The translations under genes were made by a program, and so were the position numbers. DNA of 29,108 nt from a virus, in IMG/VR virus record IMGVR_UViG_3300013285_000055, positions 1-29,108 of that record; one strand, given 5' to 3'. The stretch's first letter is position 1; each line of letters opens with the position of its first letter. The notes under the pieces were generated by a model, which saw only the letters and a list, made by a program, of their open reading frames with translations, did not search any database and had not been told where the DNA came from. Positions 7,020-14,235 of this stretch are shown here, piece by piece.

Positions 7020-7041
7020 AAGTAAGAGTTAACAGTTTGTA

Positions 7042-7073
7042 GGGTGAGTGTAGCGATATGCTCACCCTTTTTT
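7042..7073 (+). terminator. Rho-independent terminator after the MoxR gene
   Basis: GGGTGAG (7042-7048) pairs with CTCACCC (7061-7067), followed by six Ts. The loop is 12 bases. Confidence 0.85.
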
Positions 7074-7087
7074 ATTTAAGGATTAGT

Positions 7088-7234
7088 ATGACAGGTAAGC
7101 AGTATTTTTATGCGATTGGTCAAAGTGCCCGTGCACGAGGTCTGTCGAAAACCCAAGCAGAATTGTTTCACGCGATTGCATCAGCCGCCCCTTATGCCCG
7201 AATTGCATTTGACGCAGGATATCGTGGACTATGA
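7088..7234 (+). CDS. Small hypothetical protein (48 aa)
   Basis: The start ATG follows AAGGA by seven bases. The product, beginning MTGKQYFYAIGQSARARGLS, is basic and Ala-rich, with a helical centre (KTQAELFHAIASAAPYARIAF). Its stop overlaps the next start as ATGA (7231-7234), so the two are probably translationally coupled. It lies between the MoxR and VWA genes. No family recognised. Confidence 0.65.
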   Translation: MTGKQYFYAIGQSARARGLSKTQAELFHAIASAAPYARIAFDAGYRGL

Positions 7235-7461
7235 CTACACCAAATGATGACCTTAAACTAGTATTTGCTCCTGGTTGCTTTGATTCGTTCGATGGAACTC
7301 AGGAAGAACTAGATGAGTTAATGGCAGAAATTCAAGCTGCATTTGATAGCGGCGAACTGTTGGAACAAGGTACACTTGTTGACTATGATGACTTATCTGA
7401 CGAGGACCTCGAAACCGTTGCAAAATTGGTTGATGACCGCGACCCCCGTCAACTGCAATAA
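7231..7461 (+). CDS. Small acidic protein (76 aa)
   Basis: Strongly acidic (about 20 Asp and Glu), with LVFAPGCFDSFDGTQEELDELMAEI near the N-terminus in which FDGTQEELDELM is, from memory, a recurring motif in small proteins of phages and gammaproteobacteria. Start chosen from the ATGA overlap with the upstream gene. It sits inside the MoxR/VWA cluster, and its acidity could suit an adaptor or inhibitor role, which is only an inference. Confidence 0.75.
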   Translation: MTTPNDDLKLVFAPGCFDSFDGTQEELDELMAEIQAAFDSGELLEQGTLVDYDDLSDEDLETVAKLVDDRDPRQLQ

Positions 7462-7462
7462 G

Positions 7463-7491
7463 TTGACAATAAATACGTTTAGTGCTATAAT
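7463..7491 (+). promoter_or_regulatory. Early-type promoter of the metallopeptidase/VWA gene
   Basis: TTGACA at 7463-7468 followed by ATAAAT, 17-bp spacer, TGC before TATAAT at 7486-7491. It starts one base after the stop codon of the upstream gene. AAAGGA precedes the ATG at 7518. Confidence 0.85.
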
Positions 7492-7517
7492 GTAGCATAC
7501 ATTGAAAAGGACCTGAT

Positions 7518-8810
7518 ATGAGTAGTGTTATTGCCCCAGCAAACAAAAGTAAAAAAACCCGTAGCGCAAAGTACGAGAATCTAGTCGGCCCAACTGATAC
7601 TAAAGTCGATGCGGCCGCACGTGAGCGTTTGGTCACTGCCCGTATCGGTCTATTATTGCGTCACTCATTCTTCGGCAATCTCGCAACCCGAATGAAACTA
7701 GTCAACGCTGATGAATGGTGCGGCACTGCTGCTACTGATGGTCAGAAGTTCTATTACAATAGCCGCTTCATTATGTTGTTGAAGCCAAAAGAAGTTGAAT
7801 TCTTAGTCGGGCACGAAGTTCTACACGTTGTGTATGATCACATCGGTCGCCGTGGCAATCGTGACCCACAGATGTGGAACATCGCTGATGACTATTGCGT
7901 TAATGCTGACTTGAAGCGCCACAAAGTTGGACAGTTTATTACAACCGTCCCTTGTTTGTACGAACAAAAGTATGACGGTCTGCCAGCCGAAGAAGTCTAT
8001 GATGACTTGATGAAAAACGTTCAAAAGATTAGTGTCGATGAATTGATTGACCAATTACTAGATGATCACATGGATGGTGATGATGGTGATGACGGTGACG
8101 GTGAAGATGGTGACAAAGAGGGCAAGGGCAAAGGCAAGCGCCCTCGTATGTCACAAGAAGAAAAAGACCGTGTTCGCCAAGAAGTCAAGCAAGCAATTAT
8201 CAGCGCTGCTCAATCAGCAGAAGCAGGTACATTGCCTAAAGGTGTCGAACGTTTGATTCGTGACACTACTAACCCGCAAATGCCATGGCGCGAATTGATT
8301 CAGACTAATCTGACTAGTTGTATTCGTACTGACTATAGCTGGGCCCGCCCATCACGTAGAAGCTGGCACATGGAAGCTATCATGCCTGGTATGACACCGG
8401 GTCAAGAAATTGACGTTGTTGTTACCCTCGACATGTCAGGCTCTATTAGCGATAAACAAGCACAAGCATTCTTGGGTGAAGTAGGCGGCATGATGGATTC
8501 GTTTGATGGCTATAAGGTCCATTTGTTTTGTTTCGATACGAAGACATACAATCCGCAAGACTTTTCTAGCGAGAATATGGATCTCATTGAAAACTACGAG
8601 CCAATGGGTGGTGGTGGAACTGACTTTGATTGTATCTTTGATTACTTGAAAGAAAATGCAATCGAACCAAAACGACTGATTGTGTTTACTGATGGATATC
8701 CCTGCGGTTCTTGGGGTGATGCTAACTACTGCGATACTACTTGGATTATTCACGGTGACCCTAATCCGAACCCCCCGTTCGGCACGTTTGCATTGTACGA
8801 CGAGAAATAA
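7518..8810 (+). CDS. DUF2201-like metallopeptidase domain plus VWA domain protein
   Basis: A 430-residue two-domain protein. Residues about 30-140 resemble the DUF2201 putative metallopeptidase domain, with an HExxH zinc motif (H99-E-V-L-H103) and DDYCVNADL after it. Residues about 185-225 are a low-complexity linker of Asp/Gly then Lys/Gly. From about 295 there is a VWA-like domain with a complete-looking MIDAS: DMSGS (D305, S307, S309), GGGGTDF, and VFTDGYP. The domain order and the neighbouring MoxR ATPase match the bacterial MoxR-VWA pairing, in which the ATPase remodels a client held by the VWA protein. Both catalytic motifs are intact. Cytoplasmic; no signal peptide. Its target in the phage cycle is unknown. 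Confidence 0.9.
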   Translation: MSSVIAPANKSKKTRSAKYENLVGPTDTKVDAAARERLVTARIGLLLRHSFFGNLATRMKLVNADEWCGTAATDGQKFYYNSRFIMLLKPKEVEFLVGHEVLHVVYDHIGRRGNRDPQMWNIADDYCVNADLKRHKVGQFITTVPCLYEQKYDGLPAEEVYDDLMKNVQKISVDELIDQLLDDHMDGDDGDDGDGEDGDKEGKGKGKRPRMSQEEKDRVRQEVKQAIISAAQSAEAGTLPKGVERLIRDTTNPQMPWRELIQTNLTSCIRTDYSWARPSRRSWHMEAIMPGMTPGQEIDVVVTLDMSGSISDKQAQAFLGEVGGMMDSFDGYKVHLFCFDTKTYNPQDFSSENMDLIENYEPMGGGGTDFDCIFDYLKENAIEPKRLIVFTDGYPCGSWGDANYCDTTWIIHGDPNPNPPFGTFALYDEK

Positions 8811-8821
8811 AAGGAGTATAT

Positions 8822-8914
8822 ATGGCAGAATTCATCGTGTTGGGTATTGCAGGTTTATTAGCTATTATCTTTGTAGTAAAAATCATTATGACATTCACTA
8901 ATAACGATGACTGA
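8822..8914 (+). CDS. Tiny single-span membrane protein (30 aa)
   Basis: AAAGGAG lies at a good distance before the ATG. The product starts MAEFIVLGIAGLLAIIFVVK: residues 4-23 are one hydrophobic segment and the tail NNDD is polar and acidic. It begins 12 bases after the VWA gene and overlaps the next gene by eight bases, so it is part of the same operon. Too short for family recognition. Confidence 0.65.
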   Translation: MAEFIVLGIAGLLAIIFVVKIIMTFTNNDD

Positions 8915-9143
8915 CATATTTGAATCCCCTGATAAAGGGGAAACTGTTTATGTTCGCAAAGCAGACGAGAGTGAACGTACTCTACATAGTGAGAGTATAC
9001 GTCACTCTGACCTCTACACCCAGATGAAAGAATCTCAGCTTTGGGGAAACATTCACCGTGCAGCAAAAACAAGTGTACCATTAGCTGATGCACTAGATAA
9101 AGTGAAAATGATTTATGCGCTCATCAAAAAAGAAACTAACTAG
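8907..9143 (+). CDS. Conserved-looking phage protein of unknown function (78 aa)
   Basis: Starts MTDIFESPDKGETVYVRK within the end of the tiny membrane-protein gene. The product is polar; residues 40-74 look helical. It probably depends on translation of the upstream frame, as no clear Shine-Dalgarno sequence is present. I recall no function. Confidence 0.7.
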   Translation: MTDIFESPDKGETVYVRKADESERTLHSESIRHSDLYTQMKESQLWGNIHRAAKTSVPLADALDKVKMIYALIKKETN

Positions 9144-9153
9144 GTTCATTGCA

Positions 9154-9486
9154 ATGTGGGACATGACTGGGCTTGAATGCCTAATCAATGTTACTACGGT
9201 AGAAGAAAAACACGAGCAATGGGGAAAAGAGAATATCTGGCGTATTCTAAAAGAAGATGCTACAGATATCCCTCCCCCGAATATCCCGTTGCATATGATG
9301 ATTCTCAGGGCCAGATACAATAGTCAACGCCACTATGAAATCTACACCTTTGATTCAGAGTTGACGGAAGAAGACATTAAAGAAACGTTCACTAATGATC
9401 CTCAACTTATAGTTGACACTATTCGACAAGTCGGTCATAAATTTTATAGCGACCGAGCAATGATGAAAACACAGGTGATAGCATGA
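9154..9486 (+). CDS. Conserved T4-like phage protein of unknown function (110 aa)
   Basis: The start at 9154 gives MWDMTGLECLINVT, which matches how I remember related phage proteins beginning (MWD-x-GLEC); a start at 9115 would add 13 residues and overlap the upstream gene by 29 bases. The first half carries KENIWRILK; the second half (HYEIYTFDSEL, EEDIKETFTNDPQLIVDTIRQVG) looks like a small alpha/beta domain. Its TGA overlaps the next ATG as ATGA. No function assigned. Confidence 0.75.
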   Translation: MWDMTGLECLINVTTVEEKHEQWGKENIWRILKEDATDIPPPNIPLHMMILRARYNSQRHYEIYTFDSELTEEDIKETFTNDPQLIVDTIRQVGHKFYSDRAMMKTQVIA

Positions 9487-9902
9487 GAATGCTGATTGGA
9501 AACAGTTTGGGTGGATGCCTTCAATCTATTATGAAGGGCGAAGTGTCCGAGGATGAGGTATTATTGTTGATTACCCGCACCATGGTACCTAATTTAGACA
9601 AACTAATGCTAGTAGTAGAGATGTACCATAGTCAAGGCAATTTTGGTGCACCTCGGCCGACCCAATATGAAATGTCTGAGTTCCCGCTAGAAGATGTACA
9701 GGAACTGGCATCTAGACTGTATCAAGCCGGAAAGATTCACCAACCAAGAAACTTTACAACTTTGGGCAGCCAATTCATCCACTCCGGGCTAGCTCGAAGT
9801 ACCGGTTGCTGGGTTGAAGTTAATCCGATCGGGATAAATCCAAACCCTATAGTAGTTGATGCTTATGAGAAGTACAAAATACTGGATGCACTTACTAAAT
9901 GA
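9483..9902 (+). CDS. Conserved T4-like phage protein of unknown function (139 aa)
   Basis: Begins MRMLIGNSLGGCLQSIMKGE with an ATGA overlap with the upstream gene. The N-terminal half (GNSLGGCLQSIMKGEVSEDEVLLLITRT) resembles, from memory, a small protein conserved in cyanophages and other T4-like phages. The C-terminal half is rich in Pro, Asn and Gly. No catalytic motif seen. Confidence 0.75.
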   Translation: MRMLIGNSLGGCLQSIMKGEVSEDEVLLLITRTMVPNLDKLMLVVEMYHSQGNFGAPRPTQYEMSEFPLEDVQELASRLYQAGKIHQPRNFTTLGSQFIHSGLARSTGCWVEVNPIGINPNPIVVDAYEKYKILDALTK

Positions 9903-10159
9903 ACGTTAATCCATTAGCGTGGTATGCTACTAGGCAATTGTCATCAGCACCGCCGCATTTTATAAAATGCGCTACCCCGGTAACAGAAAAGTCATTGTTA
10001 TGGATACTGACTAAATTGATAGGTAGATATTATACTGAAGATGATAGTGATGGAGATGGCGCGGATTACCATCTTTTCGTGACGACAACACAGCGGGTTT
10101 CCTTTGAGGATCCAGCAGAAGCAATGCTGTATGAGTTGAGATGGTCGGGAACAAAATAA
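9899..10159 (+). CDS. Hypothetical protein (86 aa)
   Basis: ATGA overlap with the previous gene. Begins MNVNPLAWYATRQLSSAPPHF; the centre contains an acidic loop EDDSDGDGAD and the end is FEDPAEAMLYELRWSG. No recognised domain or membrane segment. Part of the same run of translationally coupled genes. Confidence 0.65.
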   Translation: MNVNPLAWYATRQLSSAPPHFIKCATPVTEKSLLWILTKLIGRYYTEDDSDGDGADYHLFVTTTQRVSFEDPAEAMLYELRWSGTK

Positions 10160-10211
10160 ATTTAGTACCGGCTGAATAGCATTAAATATTTGAAACTAAG
10201 GAGATATAGTT

Positions 10212-10910
10212 ATGAGTTTTTTACGACATGTAGGTAAAATCGGTGATAGGAAAGTAGCAATTGTTTTCCGTGAGGTTCCAAATGAAACGCATATGTGCTT
10301 GGTCACATTTACAGATACATTGAATCGACACATTCACGATCCAATGATGAAATGTATTGAAAGTGATATCGGGCAAAGTAGCCAGAATCTAGCAGATGCA
10401 TTGAATCGCACACATACACAAGATGGCAAGTACATTTTGCAAGTATTGCATTCCCAGGGAATGTTGAAAAAAGTGCAAACAGAATCAGTTGTAGTTACCC
10501 CTAATTCTAACACTAGAATCAAACTCAATGAGTTGAATAAGATTCTAGACGAAATGGAACAGGGTGAAGCTGCGGTTAAGCGTCTTGCTGAAATCGATAG
10601 CAGCCGTGGCATTCAAGATGCTGACCAAGTTGCGCGCCGCGCACGTGACCGAGCAGCAGAGAAAAATGCACCAGCAGTCTCTGAAGCATCAGATGGTTTG
10701 CTGTCTGATTCTCTAATTGCACGTGGACTGCGCACGCAAGCTAATAAGATGGAAGCAGAAGCTAGAGGTCTACTAGCCGAAAGTGCAAGATTGCAAACAG
10801 AGGCTGCATCGATTGATGGTGTAGCATCGCAATATGCATCAGCTAATGTGCCTGCTGCTCCGGTAGCTAAAAAGCGCGGCCGCCCTGCAAAAGCTAAAGT
10901 TACTGTGTAA
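10212..10910 (+). CDS. Conserved phage protein with a C-terminal AT-hook-like motif (232 aa)
   Basis: AAGGAGA precedes the ATG. The N-terminal 90 residues (MSFLRHVGKIGDRKVAIVFREVPNE onward) form an alpha/beta domain that I recall as conserved but uncharacterised in T4-like phages. Residues about 100-205 are Ala/Glu/Arg-rich helix with heptad character, a probable coiled coil. The C-terminus holds KKRGRPAKAK, a match to the AT-hook core (RGRP flanked by basic residues) that binds the minor groove of AT-rich DNA. This suggests a DNA-associated role, for example in nucleoid or genome organisation, but the function is not known. Confidence 0.8.
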   Translation: MSFLRHVGKIGDRKVAIVFREVPNETHMCLVTFTDTLNRHIHDPMMKCIESDIGQSSQNLADALNRTHTQDGKYILQVLHSQGMLKKVQTESVVVTPNSNTRIKLNELNKILDEMEQGEAAVKRLAEIDSSRGIQDADQVARRARDRAAEKNAPAVSEASDGLLSDSLIARGLRTQANKMEAEARGLLAESARLQTEAASIDGVASQYASANVPAAPVAKKRGRPAKAKVTV

Positions 10911-10916
10911 AACCAG

Positions 10917-11213
10917 ATGACTCCTGAGTACATCAAAAAATGGGAACATATTCTTGAAGATGTAGATAAAGTTCAAGTACCCGTTCAATTCATTCGTAAA
11001 ATCGTAGTGAAATTGACGGGAAAAAAACAACATACTATCAACATCCAAGCATTAATGAAACAAGGATTAGACCCTGAGGAAGTTGAAGAAGTTATTTCAC
11101 GTAAGTTAAATGAACTCGACCCCCTCATTACTAGTTTTGAATTCGTCCTCAACGTAGAGAACATCGCAGAGACAGTACAACCCGAAACGGATAAGTTATT
11201 AGGTAAACTATGA
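10917..11213 (+). CDS. Conserved T4-like phage protein of unknown function (98 aa)
   Basis: Begins MTPEYIKKWEHILEDVDK six bases after the upstream stop and ends in an ATGA overlap with folA. Features that look conserved are VPVQFIRKIVVKL, HTINIQALMKQGLDPEEVEEV and NVENIAETVQPETDKLL. Small, charged, alpha/beta. I remember close relatives in environmental T4-like phages but no function. Confidence 0.75.
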   Translation: MTPEYIKKWEHILEDVDKVQVPVQFIRKIVVKLTGKKQHTINIQALMKQGLDPEEVEEVISRKLNELDPLITSFEFVLNVENIAETVQPETDKLLGKL

Positions 11214-11665
11214 AGTTGATTGTAGCATGTGACCCTAATGGAGGGATAGGCTACGAAAACAAATTGCCCTGGAGTAAAATCGAGGGCGATTTGCCAAGAT
11301 TCAGTAAACTTACTGCCGGACAAGTTATTGTCATGGGCCGCAATACTTGGGATAGTCTTCCTAAGAAACCGTTGCTAGATAGATTGAATTTCGTAGTATC
11401 AAAGTCTACTCTTGTGTTACCTAACGGCGCTATTCAGGTTCCCAACTTAAACCACTTCGGTGAATATAAAAATGCATGGCTAATAGGTGGCGCACAATTG
11501 ATTAACTCATCTTGGCATTTGATTGACGAAGTGCATTTAACGGTTACGGTGTCCGAATACACTTGTGATACTTACATTGATCTGTTAAAATTATCACAAG
11601 AATATACATGCAATGATCTGGAAGTATTTCCAGATCACATGTATCAAATTTGGAAAAGAAGATGA
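11210..11665 (+). CDS. folA: Dihydrofolate reductase
   Basis: Reduces dihydrofolate to tetrahydrofolate with NADPH, regenerating the cofactor spent by thymidylate synthase. The 151 residues match the family length: MKLIVACDPNGGIGYENKLPW is the N-terminal strand and Met20-type loop, VIVMGRNTWDSLP the NADPH-binding segment with the conserved GRxTxxSLP pattern, and AWLIGGAQLI the second nucleotide-binding GG motif. DEVHLTVT follows as expected. It overlaps thyA by ATGA, an arrangement like T4 frd-td, so the two are probably made together for phage nucleotide synthesis. The residues expected for activity appear present. Confidence 0.95.
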   Translation: MKLIVACDPNGGIGYENKLPWSKIEGDLPRFSKLTAGQVIVMGRNTWDSLPKKPLLDRLNFVVSKSTLVLPNGAIQVPNLNHFGEYKNAWLIGGAQLINSSWHLIDEVHLTVTVSEYTCDTYIDLLKLSQEYTCNDLEVFPDHMYQIWKRR

Positions 11666-12561
11666 AACAATACTTAGAACTACTGCAAGATATTTTAGAT
11701 AATGGTGAAACTAAAGACGACCGCACCGGTGTAGGAACATTGTCAGTATTTGGCAGACACCTCAGATTTGATTTGCGTGATGCCTTCCCAGCAGTTACTA
11801 CAAAAAAATTAGCATGGAAAGCATGTGTCGGTGAACTATTATGGTTCATCGAAGGTTCGAGTGATGAACGAAGACTAGCAGAAATCACACATGGTACATC
11901 AGATGGTACGGTTACTATCTGGACTCCGAACGCACTTGCACCCTACTGGAAACCCAAAGCAAAGTTTGACGGTGATCTGGGTAGAGTATACGGTGTACAA
12001 TGGCGACATTGGAATAAGTATACTATAGAAAAAGACATGGGTGCTGCACATAAGGGTGGCGTACGTTTAGCAGTTGATAAAAATGAAGTTGATCAATTGG
12101 CAAATCTCATTAAAGGATTGAAAGAAGATCCTAATGGGCGCAGGCACATTCTTAGTGCTTGGAACGTGAGCGAGTTAGACCAGATGGCATTGCCACCTTG
12201 TCACGTTATGAGTCAATTTTATGTCAACAAAAATCGTGAATTATCTTGCCATATGTATCAGCGTAGCGTGGATGTATTTCTTGGTTTACCTTTTAACATT
12301 GCTAGCTATGCGTTACTCACTTATCTAATAGCGCATTGCTGCGATTTGAAAGTAGGTGAACTGATTATTTCTACCGGTGACACCCATATCTATTCAAACC
12401 ATGTTGCGCAAGTCAAAGAGCAACTGACTAGGACACCACTAGCAGCACCTACTCTATGGCTCAATCCCGATGTAACTGATATCAATGACTTCAAGATGGA
12501 AGATATCAAGTTAGAGAGCTATACATCATTAGCTTCTATCAAAGCAGAAATGGCAGTATGA
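11662..12561 (+). CDS. thyA: Thymidylate synthase
   Basis: Converts dUMP to dTMP using methylene-tetrahydrofolate. The start at 11662 gives MKQYLELLQDILDNGETKDD, the classical N-terminus; a start four codons earlier is possible but less typical. DRTGVGTLS is the phosphate-binding loop, and the nucleophile is C180 in LPPCHV, followed by the family pattern CHMYQRSVDVFLGLPFNIASYALL and GDTHIYSNH. At 299 residues it is longer than the E. coli enzyme (264) and near the T4 one; the extra length is an insert after GVQWRHW (residues about 118-145). No intron or intein interrupts it, unlike T4 td. Overlaps folA and the epimerase gene by ATGA. Confidence 0.96.
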   Translation: MKQYLELLQDILDNGETKDDRTGVGTLSVFGRHLRFDLRDAFPAVTTKKLAWKACVGELLWFIEGSSDERRLAEITHGTSDGTVTIWTPNALAPYWKPKAKFDGDLGRVYGVQWRHWNKYTIEKDMGAAHKGGVRLAVDKNEVDQLANLIKGLKEDPNGRRHILSAWNVSELDQMALPPCHVMSQFYVNKNRELSCHMYQRSVDVFLGLPFNIASYALLTYLIAHCCDLKVGELIISTGDTHIYSNHVAQVKEQLTRTPLAAPTLWLNPDVTDINDFKMEDIKLESYTSLASIKAEMAV

Positions 12562-13517
12562 GGATTCTAGTAACCGGTGGACTTGGCCTTATTGGACATA
12601 ACGTAGTTCATAGGTTAGAGAAGATGGGCCATGATGTCGTGATTACTGACACTATGACTAATTATGGTATCATCCCTCAAACTGAGATTGATTACCTAGT
12701 AGAAGAACGTAGCAAGAAGATTTCTACATCCATAGTCTACAGTATAGATATTGCATCTGATGCAATGAATAATCTATTCGAACAGTATAAGTTCGACACC
12801 GTGATTCACATGGCTAGTTTCCCTAGACAGAAAGTGGTCAATGCTAATCCTGCATTGGGCGCAAGGACAATGATAGAGGGATTACTAAACCTATGTGAAT
12901 TGAGTAAGAGACACCATGTACAAAAGTTTCTGTACATTAGTTCCAGTATGGTCTATGGTGACTTTACTGATGACGTGACCGAGGATGCTATTTGCAAACC
13001 TCAGGGTCAATATGGAATTATGAAGTTAGCCGGAGAAGACCTTGTTAAAGATTACAGTCGCCGTGGTTGTTTCAATCATACTATCATTCGGCCTAGTGCT
13101 GTTTATGGACCGCTTGACGTTGAAGACCGAGTTATCGCAAAGTTTATGCTCACAGCCATGCGAAGCGGCACTCTCAACGTTAATGGGCCCGGAGAGACAC
13201 TAGACTTCACGTATGTAGACGATGCCGCAGACGGCATCGTTGCCGCTGCACTGAGCGAAAACACTATAAACAAGACCTACAATATTACAAAGAGTCATAG
13301 TCGTACATTACTAGATGCGGCCGAACTAGCGGTGCAAATAGTAGGAAAAGGATCAATAAATGTGCGCGAAAAAGATGCTGATTTTCCTACCAGGGGCGCA
13401 TTGAATATTGATGCAGCCAGAAAAGATTTTGGGTTTGACCCCAAAGTAGACGTAGATGAGGGTTTTTATCACTATTACAAGTGGCTAATAGACGATCCTT
13501 ATTTCAATAATGCATAA
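12558..13517 (+). CDS. NAD-dependent epimerase/dehydratase (extended SDR)
   Basis: A 319-residue sugar-nucleotide epimerase or dehydratase. The Rossmann glycine motif GGLGLIG is at residues 7-13, IHMASF follows the fourth strand, SSSMVYG carries the active-site Ser region, and Y152-GIM-K156 is the catalytic YxxxK. RPSAVYGP and DFTYVDDAADG match the substrate-binding regions of UDP-glucose 4-epimerase-like enzymes. Substrate cannot be told from sequence. Together with the glycosyltransferase-methyltransferase at 4368 it suggests the phage makes or alters a sugar used on the virion, its DNA or the host surface. It is coupled to thyA by ATGA. Confidence 0.92.
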   Translation: MRILVTGGLGLIGHNVVHRLEKMGHDVVITDTMTNYGIIPQTEIDYLVEERSKKISTSIVYSIDIASDAMNNLFEQYKFDTVIHMASFPRQKVVNANPALGARTMIEGLLNLCELSKRHHVQKFLYISSSMVYGDFTDDVTEDAICKPQGQYGIMKLAGEDLVKDYSRRGCFNHTIIRPSAVYGPLDVEDRVIAKFMLTAMRSGTLNVNGPGETLDFTYVDDAADGIVAAALSENTINKTYNITKSHSRTLLDAAELAVQIVGKGSINVREKDADFPTRGALNIDAARKDFGFDPKVDVDEGFYHYYKWLIDDPYFNNA

Positions 13518-13520
13518 ATA
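13513..13520 (+). promoter_or_regulatory. Late-type promoter motif CATAAATA
   Basis: Overlaps the stop codon of the epimerase gene and ends five bases before the ATG at 13526. The start codon has no Shine-Dalgarno sequence. Confidence 0.55.
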
Positions 13521-13525
13521 AGCAT

Positions 13526-13969
13526 ATGTGGATACTATCAATACTTCCTGACTTTGTTTTACACTTAATCCTTGTTGCCGGCATCTTGGGCACAATCGCA
13601 GGATTTGTGTTTGGTTTCATTCCATTTATCGCTGCATATAAGTTACCGATTCAAATTTGTAGTGTATTGATACTGTCTTTGGGAGTTTACTTAGAGGGTG
13701 GACTTGCAAATGAACAAGTATGGAAACTTAAAGTACAAGAAGTTGAAGCTAAATTAGCAAAGGCAGAAGTACAGTCTGCTAAAGAGAACGTGAAAATTGT
13801 GACTAAGGTCGTCAAGAAGCTAGAGTTAGTCAGGACTCGCGGCGACGATATTGTGAAATACATTGACCGTGAAGTCACTAAGTACGATGCAGCTTGTCCT
13901 ATACCTGACGTAGTGAAAAAAGCACACAATGATGCAGCAGCCGACATACGAACAAAGGATTCTAAATGA
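13526..13969 (+). CDS. Inner-membrane protein with coiled coil, i-spanin-like (147 aa)
   Basis: Two hydrophobic segments (about residues 8-33 and 37-57) are followed by a charged helical stretch (about 62-110, KVQEVEAKLAKAEVQSAKENV) with coiled-coil character and a soluble tail ending KDSK. It overlaps by ATGA the gene for a small outer-membrane lipoprotein, the classic layout of Rz/Rz1 spanin genes, in which an inner-membrane coiled-coil protein and an outer-membrane lipoprotein span the periplasm and fuse the membranes at lysis. Typical i-spanins have one membrane segment, so two is unusual and the assignment is an inference from context. The late-type promoter fits a lysis gene. Confidence 0.7.
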   Translation: MWILSILPDFVLHLILVAGILGTIAGFVFGFIPFIAAYKLPIQICSVLILSLGVYLEGGLANEQVWKLKVQEVEAKLAKAEVQSAKENVKIVTKVVKKLELVRTRGDDIVKYIDREVTKYDAACPIPDVVKKAHNDAAADIRTKDSK

Positions 13970-14235
13970 AACATCTAGTCTTACTGCTTGCTATGTCATT
14001 GGTAGGGTGTGCTGCACCGGTACCCATTACTGCTAAATTCCCCGATGTACCTCCACAGCTAGCGGAAAAATGCCCCCAACTAAAACTAATTGAGGGCGAT
14101 ACGACTACACTGAGCAGCCTTACGAAAACTGTAGTTGTCAACTACACAACCTATTACGAATGTGCTGTTAAGCTAGACAGCTGGATCGAATGGTACGGCA
14201 TTCAAAAAACTATATTTGAGAACGCCGGGAAGTAA
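13966..14235 (+). CDS. Outer-membrane lipoprotein, o-spanin (Rz1-like) candidate (89 aa)
   Basis: MKHLVLLLAMSLVGC is a signal peptide with lipobox LVGC, so Cys15 should be lipidated; the +2 residue is Ala, not Asp, which favours the outer membrane. The mature part is short, with the Pro-rich start APVPITAKFPDVPP typical of Rz1-like proteins, then LAEKCPQLK and a helix containing YYECAVKLDSWIEW. The two remaining Cys could form a disulphide. The start overlaps the i-spanin-like gene by ATGA. The lipoprotein call is strong, the spanin role likely. Confidence 0.78.
   Translation: MKHLVLLLAMSLVGCAAPVPITAKFPDVPPQLAEKCPQLKLIEGDTTTLSSLTKTVVVNYTTYYECAVKLDSWIEWYGIQKTIFENAGK

Noticed and set aside
10613-10936. 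Minus-strand reading frame opposite the AT-hook protein gene
   Set aside because: Ala/Ser-rich composition is what the reverse strand of an Ala/Glu/Arg-rich helix gene gives; no start signals.
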